A DNA stretch of 64,000 nucleotides from Butyrivibrio sp. (lineage in GTDB: Bacteria; Bacillota; Clostridia; Lachnospirales; Lachnospiraceae), in contig SVFY01000015.1 of assembly GCA_015056625.1 (NCBI GenBank), forward strand, positions 1 to 64,000, written 5' to 3'. Below, piece by piece: positions 44,430 to 54,306 of this stretch. The first letter of the stretch is position 1; every line of letters starts with the position of its first letter. The translations under genes were made by a program, and so were the position numbers. The notes beneath the pieces were generated by a model. It made no database searches. It had not been told where the DNA came from and saw only the letters and a program-made list of their open reading frames with translations.

Positions 44430-45607
44430 ATGCATCTTCCTTTCCCAGGTATCTGCTGGGTCACACAGTGGATGTTTCCTCCTCCAAGAAGGATGGGTCT
44501 TGCGTCTATACCAAGGATCTCCCTGTCCGGGCAGATGCTCTTTAGTATATCAAGGGCCCTTTTGTCACTTTCTTTGTTCTCACCGCCAAACTGGGGAACG
44601 AGGGCTGCGCCATTAACAAAGTAAAAATTAACATAGCTGGCTGCAAGTCTCTCTCCAACAGTCCTGTCATCTTCTCCATCCTCAAACACATAATTTGAAA
44701 GATCACTTTCAGTAACAAGCACAGGATGGTCTGGAATGGGGAGCTTGTGGACCTTGATAGCCCGACCCATGGCATCTGTTTCATTTTCAAGATACTCAAG
44801 GTCCTTAAGCGACATGGCATATTGCGGATCATTTTCATTGTCTGTCCAGGCAAGTACCACTTCTCCTGGTCTTATAAAAGCACAGATATTATCCACATGC
44901 TCATTGGTCTCATCATTATATATTCCCCTTGGAAGCCAGAGAACCTTTTTGGCTCCAAGGTATTCTTTTAGCTTAGCTTCTATCTGCTCTTTTGATAGCT
45001 TGGAATTTCGGCCCTTACTAAGAAGGCAGCTCTCTGTAACCACGACAGTGCCCTCTCCGTCAGAGTGGATGCTTCCTCCTTCCAGAACAAAGGGAGATGC
45101 ATCGTAGTAGTCAAATCCCTCCTTGTCGCAGAAGCTGCTTGCCACCTTGTCATCAAGCTCCCAGTCAGCGTAGAGTCCGTCAACCTCTCCGCCCCAGGCA
45201 TTAAAGCGCCAGTTAACACCTCTTACATTTCCCTCCTTGTCTATAAGGAAGGTAGGAGCCACGTCCCTTGCCCAGGCGTCGTCTGATTCAATATTTATAA
45301 GGTGGAGCCTTCCTGTCAGAAGCTCTTTTTCTCCTTCAGATATCCCACTGTTTTGGCAGTAGTTTCCTATAATGCCTTCCACAAACTCTGACGCTTCCTT
45401 AAGGTGAGCACTTCCAGTCAAAAGAAACAGCTCCTCCCTTTTAAGGATTTCAAGATAAACTGCGCCAAAGCTTTTAAGAGCATCTGTCCTGTCTTTTCCA
45501 AAGCTTCCGGGCCTTACGGGATATATCATTATTGTCCCCAGGTGGGGCATAAACTCTCCAGGCATATAAAGTCCGTCAGATGCCGGAAGTAAACCTTGTA
45601 TCGTCAT
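44408..45607 (-). CDS. aguA: Agmatine deiminase
   Basis: 399 residues. It converts agmatine to N-carbamoylputrescine. Guanidine-modifying-enzyme fold with the catalytic Cys in LLGGGNIHCVTQQIP near the C terminus, the Asp/Glu residues of NIESDDAWARDVAPTF, and the His of NDETNEHVDNICAF. The early MPHLGTIMIYPVRPGSFG stretch is typical of AguA. It lies between CASDC and aguB and supplies the putrescine branch of the operon. Confidence 0.95.
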   Translation of the reverse strand: MTIQGLLPASDGLYMPGEFMPHLGTIMIYPVRPGSFGKDRTDALKSFGAVYLEILKREELFLLTGSAHLKEASEFVEGIIGNYCQNSGISEGEKELLTGRLHLINIESDDAWARDVAPTFLIDKEGNVRGVNWRFNAWGGEVDGLYADWELDDKVASSFCDKEGFDYYDASPFVLEGGSIHSDGEGTVVVTESCLLSKGRNSKLSKEQIEAKLKEYLGAKKVLWLPRGIYNDETNEHVDNICAFIRPGEVVLAWTDNENDPQYAMSLKDLEYLENETDAMGRAIKVHKLPIPDHPVLVTESDLSNYVFEDGEDDRTVGERLAASYVNFYFVNGAALVPQFGGENKESDKRALDILKSICPDREILGIDARPILLGGGNIHCVTQQIPGKGRCICQIRSK

Positions 45608-45642
45608 TGTAGTTATCCAACAAACAGGTTATCGTTAAAAGA

Positions 45643-46953
45643 TCATAGCCTGTTTTTAAAGTCCTCGTATCCAAAGTGCTTTAAAACTTCCACTTCTCCG
45701 TCCTCGTGCATGATGTCGATATCAGGAAGTGGCATTCCGTTAAAAGTGTTGTTCTTAACAAAGCTGTAGATCGCCATATCCTCAAAATAGAGCTTGTCGC
45801 CTACGTTCTTTTCCGTCTCAAAGCTGTAATCTCCGATGACGTCTCCTGCAAGGCAGGTCATGGACGAGAGCCTGTAGGTGTAGTTCATCTCACCAGGCTC
45901 CTCAGAGTCCTTGAGGGGTGGACGATAGGGCATCTCAATTACATCAGGCATATGGCATGACGCAGAAGCGTCAAGTATAAGAACAGGTATCCTGTCAGTC
46001 TCAACCACATCCATTACAGATGTCACAAGGTATCCTGCATTCAGGGCGATAGCTTCGCCTGGTTCAAGATATACTGTAAGGCCATATTTTTCTCTGATAT
46101 AGCGCACCAGATTGATAAGACCCTCTCTGTCGTAATCTTCCCTTGTGATGTGATGGCCGCCGCCTAAGTTTATCCAGCTTATCCTGTTTGAACCGGAAAC
46201 TCCAAACTCTGCATCAAGCTCATCTGTTTCTGCTGGAATATTATCAAGGGCCACCTCTTCATCGTAGGAATCGTAAGAAGTATCAATGCCCATGGTCTTT
46301 AATATAAAGCCGTCGTAGTCCTCTGCTATCCTTGGTTCAGGGAAGAACCTGAAGAAATCTCTTTCAACCTTAAGGAAGGTGTCCTCTAAAGGCTCAAATC
46401 CCTGCTCACAGAGATTGTGAAAGTGAAGTCCTGAAACTCCCTCAGGCAGAGTATCTGGCATATTCTCGTTCCTGATACCAAGCCTTGATCCAGGAGAACA
46501 TGGATCGTAGATCTCATGGGCATCCTCAGCGCTGATCTCAGGATTTATCCTAAGTCCCACTTTTGTTTTGCCCTCTATGACGTACTTCTCCCAAACGCTT
46601 CTGTGGTGCTCAAGCTGGGAAATAGAGTTAAATACCACATGATCGCAGATATTGCAAAGCTCGTTCATATCAGAGTCTTTGTAGGCAGGCTCATAGACGT
46701 GGTTTTCACCTCTTTGTCCATCCTCTGTCTTAAACTCCTCATATCCAAGCCTTGCCTCAAATATGCCAGACGCAGTGGTTCCTGAAAGATATGAGGCTAC
46801 TAAAGGATAAGTCTGGTAGGCGCTGTAAGCCTTCTGTGCCAGAAGGATCTTAGCTCCAGAGCGCTCCTGTACATCCTTTAATATCTCCAGGTTTTCTTTG
46901 AGCCTTTTTTCATTTATCACATAGGCCGGCGTACTGATATTCTCAATTTTCAT
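45643..46953 (-). CDS. nspC: Carboxynorspermidine/carboxyspermidine decarboxylase
   Basis: 436 residues, longer than many NspC proteins (~380-400). It decarboxylates carboxyspermidine to spermidine. Alanine racemase-fold PLP enzyme: the PLP Lys lies in KILLAQKAYSAYQTYPL, with HFHNLCEQ, GGGHHITREDYD and YLEPGEAIALNAGYLV. A stretch rich in Glu and Asp near residue 220 may be a family-specific insertion. GAGGGG precedes ATG 46953. It follows the dehydrogenase gene by about 20 bases. Confidence 0.93.
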   Translation of the reverse strand: MKIENISTPAYVINEKRLKENLEILKDVQERSGAKILLAQKAYSAYQTYPLVASYLSGTTASGIFEARLGYEEFKTEDGQRGENHVYEPAYKDSDMNELCNICDHVVFNSISQLEHHRSVWEKYVIEGKTKVGLRINPEISAEDAHEIYDPCSPGSRLGIRNENMPDTLPEGVSGLHFHNLCEQGFEPLEDTFLKVERDFFRFFPEPRIAEDYDGFILKTMGIDTSYDSYDEEVALDNIPAETDELDAEFGVSGSNRISWINLGGGHHITREDYDREGLINLVRYIREKYGLTVYLEPGEAIALNAGYLVTSVMDVVETDRIPVLILDASASCHMPDVIEMPYRPPLKDSEEPGEMNYTYRLSSMTCLAGDVIGDYSFETEKNVGDKLYFEDMAIYSFVKNNTFNGMPLPDIDIMHEDGEVEVLKHFGYEDFKNRL

Positions 46954-46973
46954 AATATCCCCTCATAAAAAAC

Positions 46974-48236
46974 TTAATCTACAAGCTCTGGAGCCTCATC
47001 CACTACCCATGGAAGACCGTATTCACCAAGCATCTCCATATATGGATCTGGATCAAACTCATCAGTTGTATATACTCCAGGCTGTTTCCACTTTCCTGTA
47101 AGCACAAGTGCTGTTCCGATCATTGCAGGAACACCTGTGGTGTAGCTGATTGCCTGACTTCCAAGCTCCTTGTAGCACTCCTGGTGGTCGCAGACATTGT
47201 AGATGTAGATCGTCTTTTCTTTTCCGTCCTTGACGCCCTTAAAGATACAGCCAATGTTGGTCTTACCGACAGTTCTTGGGCCAAGGCTGGCAGGATCTGG
47301 TAAAAGAGCCTTTAGGAACTGGATAGGAACAATGTCTTTTCCCTCAAACTTAATTGGAGTTGTTGAGAGCATTCCCACATCCTCAAGACATCTCATATGA
47401 TCAAGATATGACTGGCCAAAGGTCATGAAGAAACGGATCCTCTTAACCTCCGGGAAGTTCTTGCCAAGGGCCTCTATCTCCTCATGGTGAAGAAGGTACA
47501 TATCCTTTTTGCCAACCTGAGGGAAGTCGTACTCTCTTTTGATCTCCATAGGCTTTGTCTCAACCCAGTGGCCGTCCTCCCAGTAGCTGCCGTTTGCAGA
47601 AACCTCACGAAGGTTGATCTCAGGATTGAAGTTTGTTGCAAAAGCATAGCCGTGGTCGCCGCCGTTGCAGTCAAGGATATCTATTGTGTCGATCCTGTCA
47701 AAGTAATGCTTCTTTGCATAGGCTGTAAATACGCTGGTCACGCCAGGATCAAAGCCTGTTCCAAGAAGGCCTGTGATACCGGCTTTTTTGAACTTGTCCA
47801 TGTAAGCCCACTGATAGCTGTAGTCAAAGTAAGCTGTAAAGCCCTTTTCCTTGCATCTCTTTTCATAGGCAGCGCGCCATACCGGCTCATCTGTATCCTC
47901 TGGCTCATAGTTTGCTGTATCTATGTAGTCCACCTTGCACTCAAGACATGCATCCATGATGGTAAGGTCCTGATAAGGAAGGGCTACGTTTAAAACTGCG
48001 TCAGGCTTATAGTCCTTTATAAGTCTGACAAGGTCATTTACGTCGTCTGCATTAACTGTCTGAGTTGTGATCTTAACGGGATATCCCTGTTTTTCCAGCT
48101 TCTCTTTTAAAGCGTCGCACTTACTTACTGTGCGGCTTGCAAGACACATCTCTGTAAATACTTCTTTATTCTGGGCGCACTTCTGGATTGCTACCTGTGC
48201 TACTCCACCACATCCGATAACTAATAATCTGCTCAT
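46974..48236 (-). CDS. Carboxynorspermidine/carboxyspermidine dehydrogenase
   Basis: 420 residues of the saccharopine dehydrogenase family. It condenses aspartate semialdehyde with a diamine (putrescine giving carboxyspermidine) using NADPH. The N-terminal Rossmann motif is VIGCGGVAQVAIQKC, followed by SRTVSKCDALKEKL and VLNVALPYQDLTIMDACLE. Identity is supported by its neighbour, the matching decarboxylase. ATG 48236 has GGAGG ten bases ahead; the longer frame starting at 48269 is not needed. Confidence 0.92.
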   Translation of the reverse strand: MSRLLVIGCGGVAQVAIQKCAQNKEVFTEMCLASRTVSKCDALKEKLEKQGYPVKITTQTVNADDVNDLVRLIKDYKPDAVLNVALPYQDLTIMDACLECKVDYIDTANYEPEDTDEPVWRAAYEKRCKEKGFTAYFDYSYQWAYMDKFKKAGITGLLGTGFDPGVTSVFTAYAKKHYFDRIDTIDILDCNGGDHGYAFATNFNPEINLREVSANGSYWEDGHWVETKPMEIKREYDFPQVGKKDMYLLHHEEIEALGKNFPEVKRIRFFMTFGQSYLDHMRCLEDVGMLSTTPIKFEGKDIVPIQFLKALLPDPASLGPRTVGKTNIGCIFKGVKDGKEKTIYIYNVCDHQECYKELGSQAISYTTGVPAMIGTALVLTGKWKQPGVYTTDEFDPDPYMEMLGEYGLPWVVDEAPELVD

Positions 48237-48270
48237 CTTAGCTTTTCCTCCATTCGTTTTGCTATACATA

Positions 48271-49143
48271 TCACCTGGACATATCTTCTTCTTCCTGAAG
48301 CAGGTCTTCTACGTATTTGGGAAGCATGAACGCTCCCTTGTGCAAATGTGTTGTATAATACCAGGTCTTAATGCCTCTCTCATCCCATCTGTCAGGGTTA
48401 AAATCCTTCATGGGATGATACTTCTTGCTGGCAAAACCAAACAGCCAGTAACCAGCTGGGCATGTAGGAATGTGGGCCTGATAAACCCTGTTTATAGGAA
48501 ATACTCTGTAGGCCTTTCTGTGCATGGCTCTGCAGCTCTCTTCGTCCTCGTCGTAGAATGGGCTTCCGTGCTGATAGACCATGATACCATCGTCGTGAAG
48601 CGCCTTGTAGCAGCTTCCGTAGAACTCTTTTGTGAAAAGACCTGCCTCATGCCCCAGGGGCTCTGTGGCATCGTTGATGATAAGGTCATACATGTCTTCG
48701 CACTTTCTAAGGTACTTAAGGCCATCCTGGTAAAAGATGTGGACTCTGTCGTCTTCAAGTCCAATGGCATTGTCCGGGAAGTACTGCTTGCACACATCCA
48801 CAAACATGGAATCCGGCTCTACCACGTCAATTACCTTGATCTCCTCATAGTGAGTGAGCTCTCTGGCCACACCGCCGTCGCCGCCACCAAGGACTAAAAC
48901 TCTCTGAACCTTTGGATGAACAGCCATAGGAACATGGACTATCATCTCGTCATAGGTGAACTCGTCCTTTTCTGAAAAGATGATGTTACCGTCCGAAGTA
49001 AGGAACTTGCCAAACTCCGGGGAATCAAAGACGTCAATTCTCTGGAACTCGCTGGTTCCGGAAAAGAGCTGCTTTGATAATCTTATGCTGATCTTGACGT
49101 TTCCAGTGTGCATGTCTGAAAACCAATAATCCATATCTGCCAT
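48271..49143 (-). CDS. speE: Spermidine synthase-like aminopropyltransferase
   Basis: 290 residues. Signatures: DEFTYDEMIVHVPMAVHP, VLVLGGGDGGVARELTHYEE (nucleotide-site glycine loop), DVVEPDSMFVDVCKQYFPDN and YDLIINDATEPLG. The enzyme normally transfers aminopropyl from decarboxylated S-adenosylmethionine to putrescine. The S-adenosylmethionine decarboxylase (SpeD) needed for that donor is not in the window, and a second spermidine route is encoded next door. AGGAG lies before ATG 49143. The family assignment is firm; the in vivo substrate is not. Confidence 0.9.
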   Translation of the reverse strand: MADMDYWFSDMHTGNVKISIRLSKQLFSGTSEFQRIDVFDSPEFGKFLTSDGNIIFSEKDEFTYDEMIVHVPMAVHPKVQRVLVLGGGDGGVARELTHYEEIKVIDVVEPDSMFVDVCKQYFPDNAIGLEDDRVHIFYQDGLKYLRKCEDMYDLIINDATEPLGHEAGLFTKEFYGSCYKALHDDGIMVYQHGSPFYDEDEESCRAMHRKAYRVFPINRVYQAHIPTCPAGYWLFGFASKKYHPMKDFNPDRWDERGIKTWYYTTHLHKGAFMLPKYVEDLLQEEEDMSR

Positions 49144-49158
49144 AGAATGCTCCTTTTA

Positions 49159-50607
49159 TTATTTTAAAACAAAAAGTTCTGATATATCTTCACTTTCAGG
49201 TCCCTGCATGGAACAGCCTTTTTCCATGGCGGTCCTGATGTAATCAAGGATTTCCTCTGTTATCATCTCACCTGGGGAAAGGATCGGGATTCCAGGTGGA
49301 TAGCACATTACTGACTCAGCACTGATGCGTCCCACAGTCTGCTCGATGGGAAGTGACTCTTTTTCCGCATAGAAAGCCTCCTGGGGAGTTGCCTTCACTA
49401 TGGGAGTCACATACTCTGCAGAAAAGAACTGCTGCTCAGGCTTTGAGTAAAGTCGCCTTATGTCAGCAAGGGCTCCTGCAAGTCTCTCAATATCCTGAAG
49501 ACGATCTCCTATGGATATGTAGGCCATGACATTGGAAAGATCTCCAAACTCCATCTGAATGTCATATTCATCTCTTAAAAGGTCATAGACCTCGATACCT
49601 GTAAGGCCGATCTTTCTGGTATTTACAACAAGCTTGGTCTCGTCAAAGTCATAGATGCTTCCGCCATTTTTAAGCTCATTGCCGTAGGCGTAGTAGCCGC
49701 CTATATCGTTGATCTCTTCCCTGGCGTACTGGGCCATTCCTGTGACCTTTTTAAAGCTGTCGTGGCCATTAATGGCAAGATTCCTTCTGGAAATATCAAG
49801 GCTTCCAAGAAGAAGGTAGCTGGCTGATGTGGTCTGGGTAAGATTAACTATCCTGCTGATATAGCCCACATTAGCATTTGGTCCGCAAAGAAGAATGGAG
49901 CTCTGGGTAAGACTTCCTCCTGACTTGTGCATGCTTATAGCTGCCATGTCTGCCCCTGCCGCCATAGCATTCACGGGAAGGTCAGGTCCAAAGTAAAGAT
50001 GGGTTCCATGGGCCTCATCAACTAAAGCCTTCATGCCATTTTCGTGTGCTATTTCAACAATAGCCTTAAGATTTGAGCATATTCCGTAATAAGACGGATT
50101 ATTGATAAGGATAGCCTTGGCATCCGGGTTGTCACTAACCGCCTTCTTGACGTCCTCAATCTCCATTCCAAGAGGAATACCAAGGTTTACATCAACCTTG
50201 GGGTCAATATAGACAGGCTCAGCTCCGCAAAGGATAAGGGCGTTTATGGCACTCTTATGTACATTCCTTGGCATGATGATCTTGTCGCCATGCTTAACGC
50301 TTGATAACACCATGGCCTGAACTGCACTTGTTGTGCCATTGACCATCATAAAAGCGTGAGCAGCACCAAAGGCATCAGCCATAAGCTCTTCCGCTTCCTT
50401 GATGACTGAAACCGGGTGACAAAGGTTATCAAGCGGCTTCATGGAATTAACATCAATCCCGACACACCTGTCTCCCAAGAACCTTACAAGTTCCGCATTA
50501 CCTCTTCCCCTCTTGTGACCAGGCACATCAAAGGGCACAACCCTCTGCTTCCTGAATCGCTCCAGCGCATCATATATAGGAGCTCTTTTCTGCTTCTCAA
50601 GATCCAA
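49159..50607 (-). CDS. speA: Arginine decarboxylase (aspartate aminotransferase-fold)
   Basis: 482 residues, the short group III form of Orn/Lys/Arg decarboxylase as in Bacillus SpeA. PLP Lys in AAISMHKSGGSLTQSS; substrate and cofactor motifs VDEAHGTHLYF and YDALERFRKQRVVPFDVPGH. Arginine specificity is inferred from aguA and aguB in the same operon, which need agmatine; lysine or ornithine use cannot be excluded from sequence alone. Translation begins at TTG 50607, eight bases behind GGAGG. First gene of the polyamine operon. Confidence 0.92.
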   Translation of the reverse strand: MDLEKQKRAPIYDALERFRKQRVVPFDVPGHKRGRGNAELVRFLGDRCVGIDVNSMKPLDNLCHPVSVIKEAEELMADAFGAAHAFMMVNGTTSAVQAMVLSSVKHGDKIIMPRNVHKSAINALILCGAEPVYIDPKVDVNLGIPLGMEIEDVKKAVSDNPDAKAILINNPSYYGICSNLKAIVEIAHENGMKALVDEAHGTHLYFGPDLPVNAMAAGADMAAISMHKSGGSLTQSSILLCGPNANVGYISRIVNLTQTTSASYLLLGSLDISRRNLAINGHDSFKKVTGMAQYAREEINDIGGYYAYGNELKNGGSIYDFDETKLVVNTRKIGLTGIEVYDLLRDEYDIQMEFGDLSNVMAYISIGDRLQDIERLAGALADIRRLYSKPEQQFFSAEYVTPIVKATPQEAFYAEKESLPIEQTVGRISAESVMCYPPGIPILSPGEMITEEILDYIRTAMEKGCSMQGPESEDISELFVLK

Positions 50608-50644
50608 CTAAACTTCCTCCACCAAAACAATCTGATATACATAC

Positions 50645-50677
50645 GAAAAGGAGTGGCATGAGCACCTCTCATGCTAC
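50645..50677 (-). terminator. Hairpin between lipoprotein gene and speA
   Basis: On the minus strand GTAGCATGAG pairs with CTCATGCCAC (one mismatch) around a short loop, followed by TCCTTTT. It may end the lipoprotein transcript or lie in the 5' leader of the speA operon; a TAATAT element at about 50688 precedes it. The choice cannot be made from sequence. Confidence 0.5.
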
Positions 50678-50745
50678 CCCCTTTATATTATCTAATTCAG
50701 CGTTTTAATAATACTATATAATTGTTTTAAATTAAAGAGATTTAG

Positions 50746-51768
50746 TTAATTATTCTCACCATCTGAAGTGTCAGGATAACCGATTTCTACAGCTCTGTCG
50801 TGTAAGAGATTTGCAAGCTCAAGATGTCCATAGACTTTGATGCCATTTTCAGTAAGGCGCTTGTAGATTTCGTTGGAATCAGTGAAATCTTCATCAGTGG
50901 TCACAATGTTGTAGCCATCGTCAATCATGTTGAAAGAGATGTAGTCGTTTCGCTTTTCGTAGTCAGATTCAAAATAATAGGTGTTGATTATAAGATGATC
51001 CGTATCAAGGCCTTCTAAGGAAATTGACTTGCTCTCACCGTTTACGTTGTAGTAGAAATCGCCAAAAGGCGTGATGTTTTCTTCAGACCCATAATAGAAA
51101 TGGTAATCTCCTTTGGCATCAACATAGGCAAAATCATATACGTGAAGGGCTGCTCCGCCTGAGCCTGATCCATAGATGGTTCCATCATCATTTATTGTGA
51201 TGTCACTTCTTGACCACATATCCTGGTCGTAGCAGATCTTCAGCTCTCCTCCCATATCCTTAAGGATCATGAAAAGAGTGAATATCTCGCCTCCCATGTC
51301 TATCGCAGAATACTCCTGGGATACAAGAAGCTCTTTGTCGCCGTCATTTCCGCAGTCAAGGTAGCGGTAAGTGGCATCGCCATTTGCTGTGAAGTTATAA
51401 TCGCCGGAAGAAGCAAGCTTATCGCTTATCTCTGAAAGGCTGTAAGACTGGCCATCTTCAAGGATATCGGAAAGGATCAGGTATGAACCTCTGTCTACAG
51501 ATTTTGTGAATTTAGCTTTGGCAGCTCCTGTTTTGAAGTCTTCATAAAGGTCGCCGGTTGGGGCGGGGGGTTCTGTAGATTCTTCAGATTGTATCTCTGT
51601 AGGTTGTGAATCTGTAGCAGTTGATGAGTCGGATGTCTGTTCATTGTCAGATTCATTCAGGTTCTCAAAAACTGATGATTCCTCGGGTGTTTCTTTTTGG
51701 CAGCCCGAAAGGATTGCCCCAGTTAACGAAAGTGTAAGAAGTACACTTAGAAGTCTTTTGTTTCTCAT
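50746..51768 (-). CDS. Putative lipoprotein, unknown
   Basis: 340 residues. Lipobox AILSGCQKE (Cys near 23). Residues ~30-75 are a Ser/Thr/Glu/Asp/Pro-rich linker. The remaining ~260 residues contain DGDATYRYLDCGNDGDKELL-like sequence (split motif; pattern LDCGNDGDKELLV) reminiscent of FG-GAP/EF-hand-type calcium loops, and a series of beta-strand patterns; no family is named. AGAGGAG lies ahead of ATG 51768. It is probably anchored to the outer membrane face and transcribed alone. Confidence 0.75.
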   Translation of the reverse strand: MRNKRLLSVLLTLSLTGAILSGCQKETPEESSVFENLNESDNEQTSDSSTATDSQPTEIQSEESTEPPAPTGDLYEDFKTGAAKAKFTKSVDRGSYLILSDILEDGQSYSLSEISDKLASSGDYNFTANGDATYRYLDCGNDGDKELLVSQEYSAIDMGGEIFTLFMILKDMGGELKICYDQDMWSRSDITINDDGTIYGSGSGGAALHVYDFAYVDAKGDYHFYYGSEENITPFGDFYYNVNGESKSISLEGLDTDHLIINTYYFESDYEKRNDYISFNMIDDGYNIVTTDEDFTDSNEIYKRLTENGIKVYGHLELANLLHDRAVEIGYPDTSDGENN

Positions 51769-51858
51769 TTTTCATATTCTCCTCTTTGAACATATTTCAC
51801 ACACAAGGGATATTTTACACCTGTTTTGGGAGGGAAAATCTAAAGAAAATATGAAATT

Positions 51859-51913
51859 GTGTGCCTCTACATTGCTGAATCAGATCATACAGCGAAATTG
51901 CTTCGCAATTTCC
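51859..51913. repeat. 55-bp direct repeat, copy A
   Basis: This unit and the one at 51978-52032 align over 55 bases without gaps and differ at only a few positions. Its 3' part is the palindrome GAAATTGCTTCGCAATTTC (51894-51912) after CTGAATCAGATCATACAGC. Confidence 0.85.
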
Positions 51914-51942
51914 TCGCTCTCCATTCATCCTCGTTATCCGTT

Positions 51943-51969
51943 ATACAGCGAAATTGCTTCGCAATTTCC
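51943..51969. repeat. Partial repeat, copy B
   Basis: Only the last 27 bases of the 55-bp unit are present here, beginning ATACAGC and including the same perfect eight-base-pair palindrome with a TTC loop (51950-51968). Confidence 0.85.
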
Positions 51970-51977
51970 CTTGTGAC

Positions 51978-52032
51978 GTGTGCCTTCACTTCGCTGAATC
52001 AGATCATACAGCGAAATTGCTCCGCAATTTCC
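51978..52032. repeat. 55-bp direct repeat, copy C
   Basis: Second full copy of the 55-bp unit. The palindrome loop reads TCC in place of TTC (52013-52031), while both arms are unchanged. It ends 35 bases before the nested inverted repeat. Confidence 0.85.
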
Positions 52033-52066
52033 CTGTCATCGCTTGTCGTCAAATATCCCCTATACC

Positions 52067-52181
52067 GCATGAACATAAGGCGCTAAGGCGCCTTCACCAA
52101 ATTAAAAGACGCATGGTCTTTCAAGTAAACTTGAGACCATGCGTCTTCCAATTTGAAACCACTTCGTGGTTTTGTTCATGC
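52067..52181. repeat. 115-bp nested inverted repeat with cloverleaf potential
   Basis: Outer arms GCATGAACA (52067-52075) and TGTTCATGC (52173-52181) enclose three further hairpins in series: AAGGCGC/GCGCCTT with a four-base loop (52077-52094); a 58-bp element (52098-52155) pairing CAAATT/AATTTG, AAGACGCATGGTCT/AGACCATGCGTCTT and CAAGT/ACTTG; and AAACCA/TGGTTT around CTTCG (52156-52172). The whole can fold as a four-way junction. On the minus strand it lies in the groEL 3' region, and the central hairpin followed by TTTTAATTT could act as the groEL terminator. Confidence 0.85.
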
Positions 52182-52209
52182 TATTATGGAATGCTTAACT
52201 CGTTATACG

Positions 52210-53838
<1,629 letters not shown>

Positions 53839-53854
53839 CTATTGCCTCCAAAAA

Positions 53855-54139
53855 TTATTTAATGATTGCTAAAATGTCGTTCTGCTTAACAATGATGTAA
53901 GTTACGTCGTCAAGCTTAACCTCTGTTCCTGAGTACTTTGAATAGATTACGTTGTCGCCCTTTTTAACTTCCATCTTGACTTCTTTGCCATCTACAACTC
54001 CGCCAGGACCTACAGCGATAACCTCTGCCTGCTGTGGCTTCTCCTTCTCAGCTCCTGGAAGAACGATCCCTGATTTTGTAGTCTCTTCAGCTTCAAGCTG
54101 CTTTAATACAACTCTGTCTGCAAGTGGTACTAACTTCAT
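53855..54139 (-). CDS. groS: Co-chaperonin GroES
   Basis: 94 residues, normal length. It caps GroEL. MKLVPLADRVVLKQLEAEE at the start, GIVLPGAEKEKPQQAEVIAVGPG covering the mobile loop (split for length), and KYSGTEVKLDD near the end. AAGGAGG lies before ATG 54139. First gene of the groESL operon. Confidence 0.99.
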   Translation of the reverse strand: MKLVPLADRVVLKQLEAEETTKSGIVLPGAEKEKPQQAEVIAVGPGGVVDGKEVKMEVKKGDNVIYSKYSGTEVKLDDVTYIIVKQNDILAIIK

Positions 54140-54186
54140 TATAAATGCCTCCTTATATGTCTATTTCTTTAACTTTCTTCTTTTTG

Positions 54187-54213
54187 TTAGCACTCGATTT
54201 AAATGAGTGCTAA
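54187..54213. promoter_or_regulatory. CIRCE operator (HrcA-binding site)
   Basis: A perfect inverted repeat TTAGCACTC - nine bases - GAGTGCTAA, identical to the CIRCE consensus. It lies just downstream of the groES -10 element and 48 bases ahead of the gene, so HrcA bound here should block transcription start. HrcA itself is not in the window. Confidence 0.97.
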
Positions 54214-54226
54214 TCTTCAAGAACAT

Positions 54227-54255
54227 ATATTATATCTTTTTTTGTTATACGTCAA
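54227..54255 (-). promoter_or_regulatory. groESL promoter
   Basis: On the minus strand TTGACG (54250-54255) is followed by overlapping -10 candidates TATAAT (54229-54234, 15-base spacer) and TAATAT (54227-54232, 17-base spacer). CIRCE follows at once. Confidence 0.8.
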
Positions 54256-54306
54256 GCGTTGAAATAATTTCTGTTGCTTTTTCCCGCTTATATTATACGA
54301 GGCAAG

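Larger units (their letters stand above)
51769..52209. other. Repeat-rich noncoding region
   Basis: 441 bases without a credible gene between the lipoprotein start and the groEL stop codon. It contains, from left to right, a leader segment of the lipoprotein gene, three copies of a short palindrome (two inside 55-bp direct repeats) and a 115-bp nested inverted repeat. Short open frames exist here but run through the repeats and have no good ribosome sites. Confidence 0.8.

Noticed and set aside
51859-52032. CRISPR array
   Set aside because: Only two full units and one partial unit, with unequal spacing, and palindromes larger than typical CRISPR repeats. No cas gene is present.
51859-52086. 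Small plus-strand reading frames across the repeats
   Set aside because: The frames simply read the repeated DNA, lack good ribosome sites and differ between copies.
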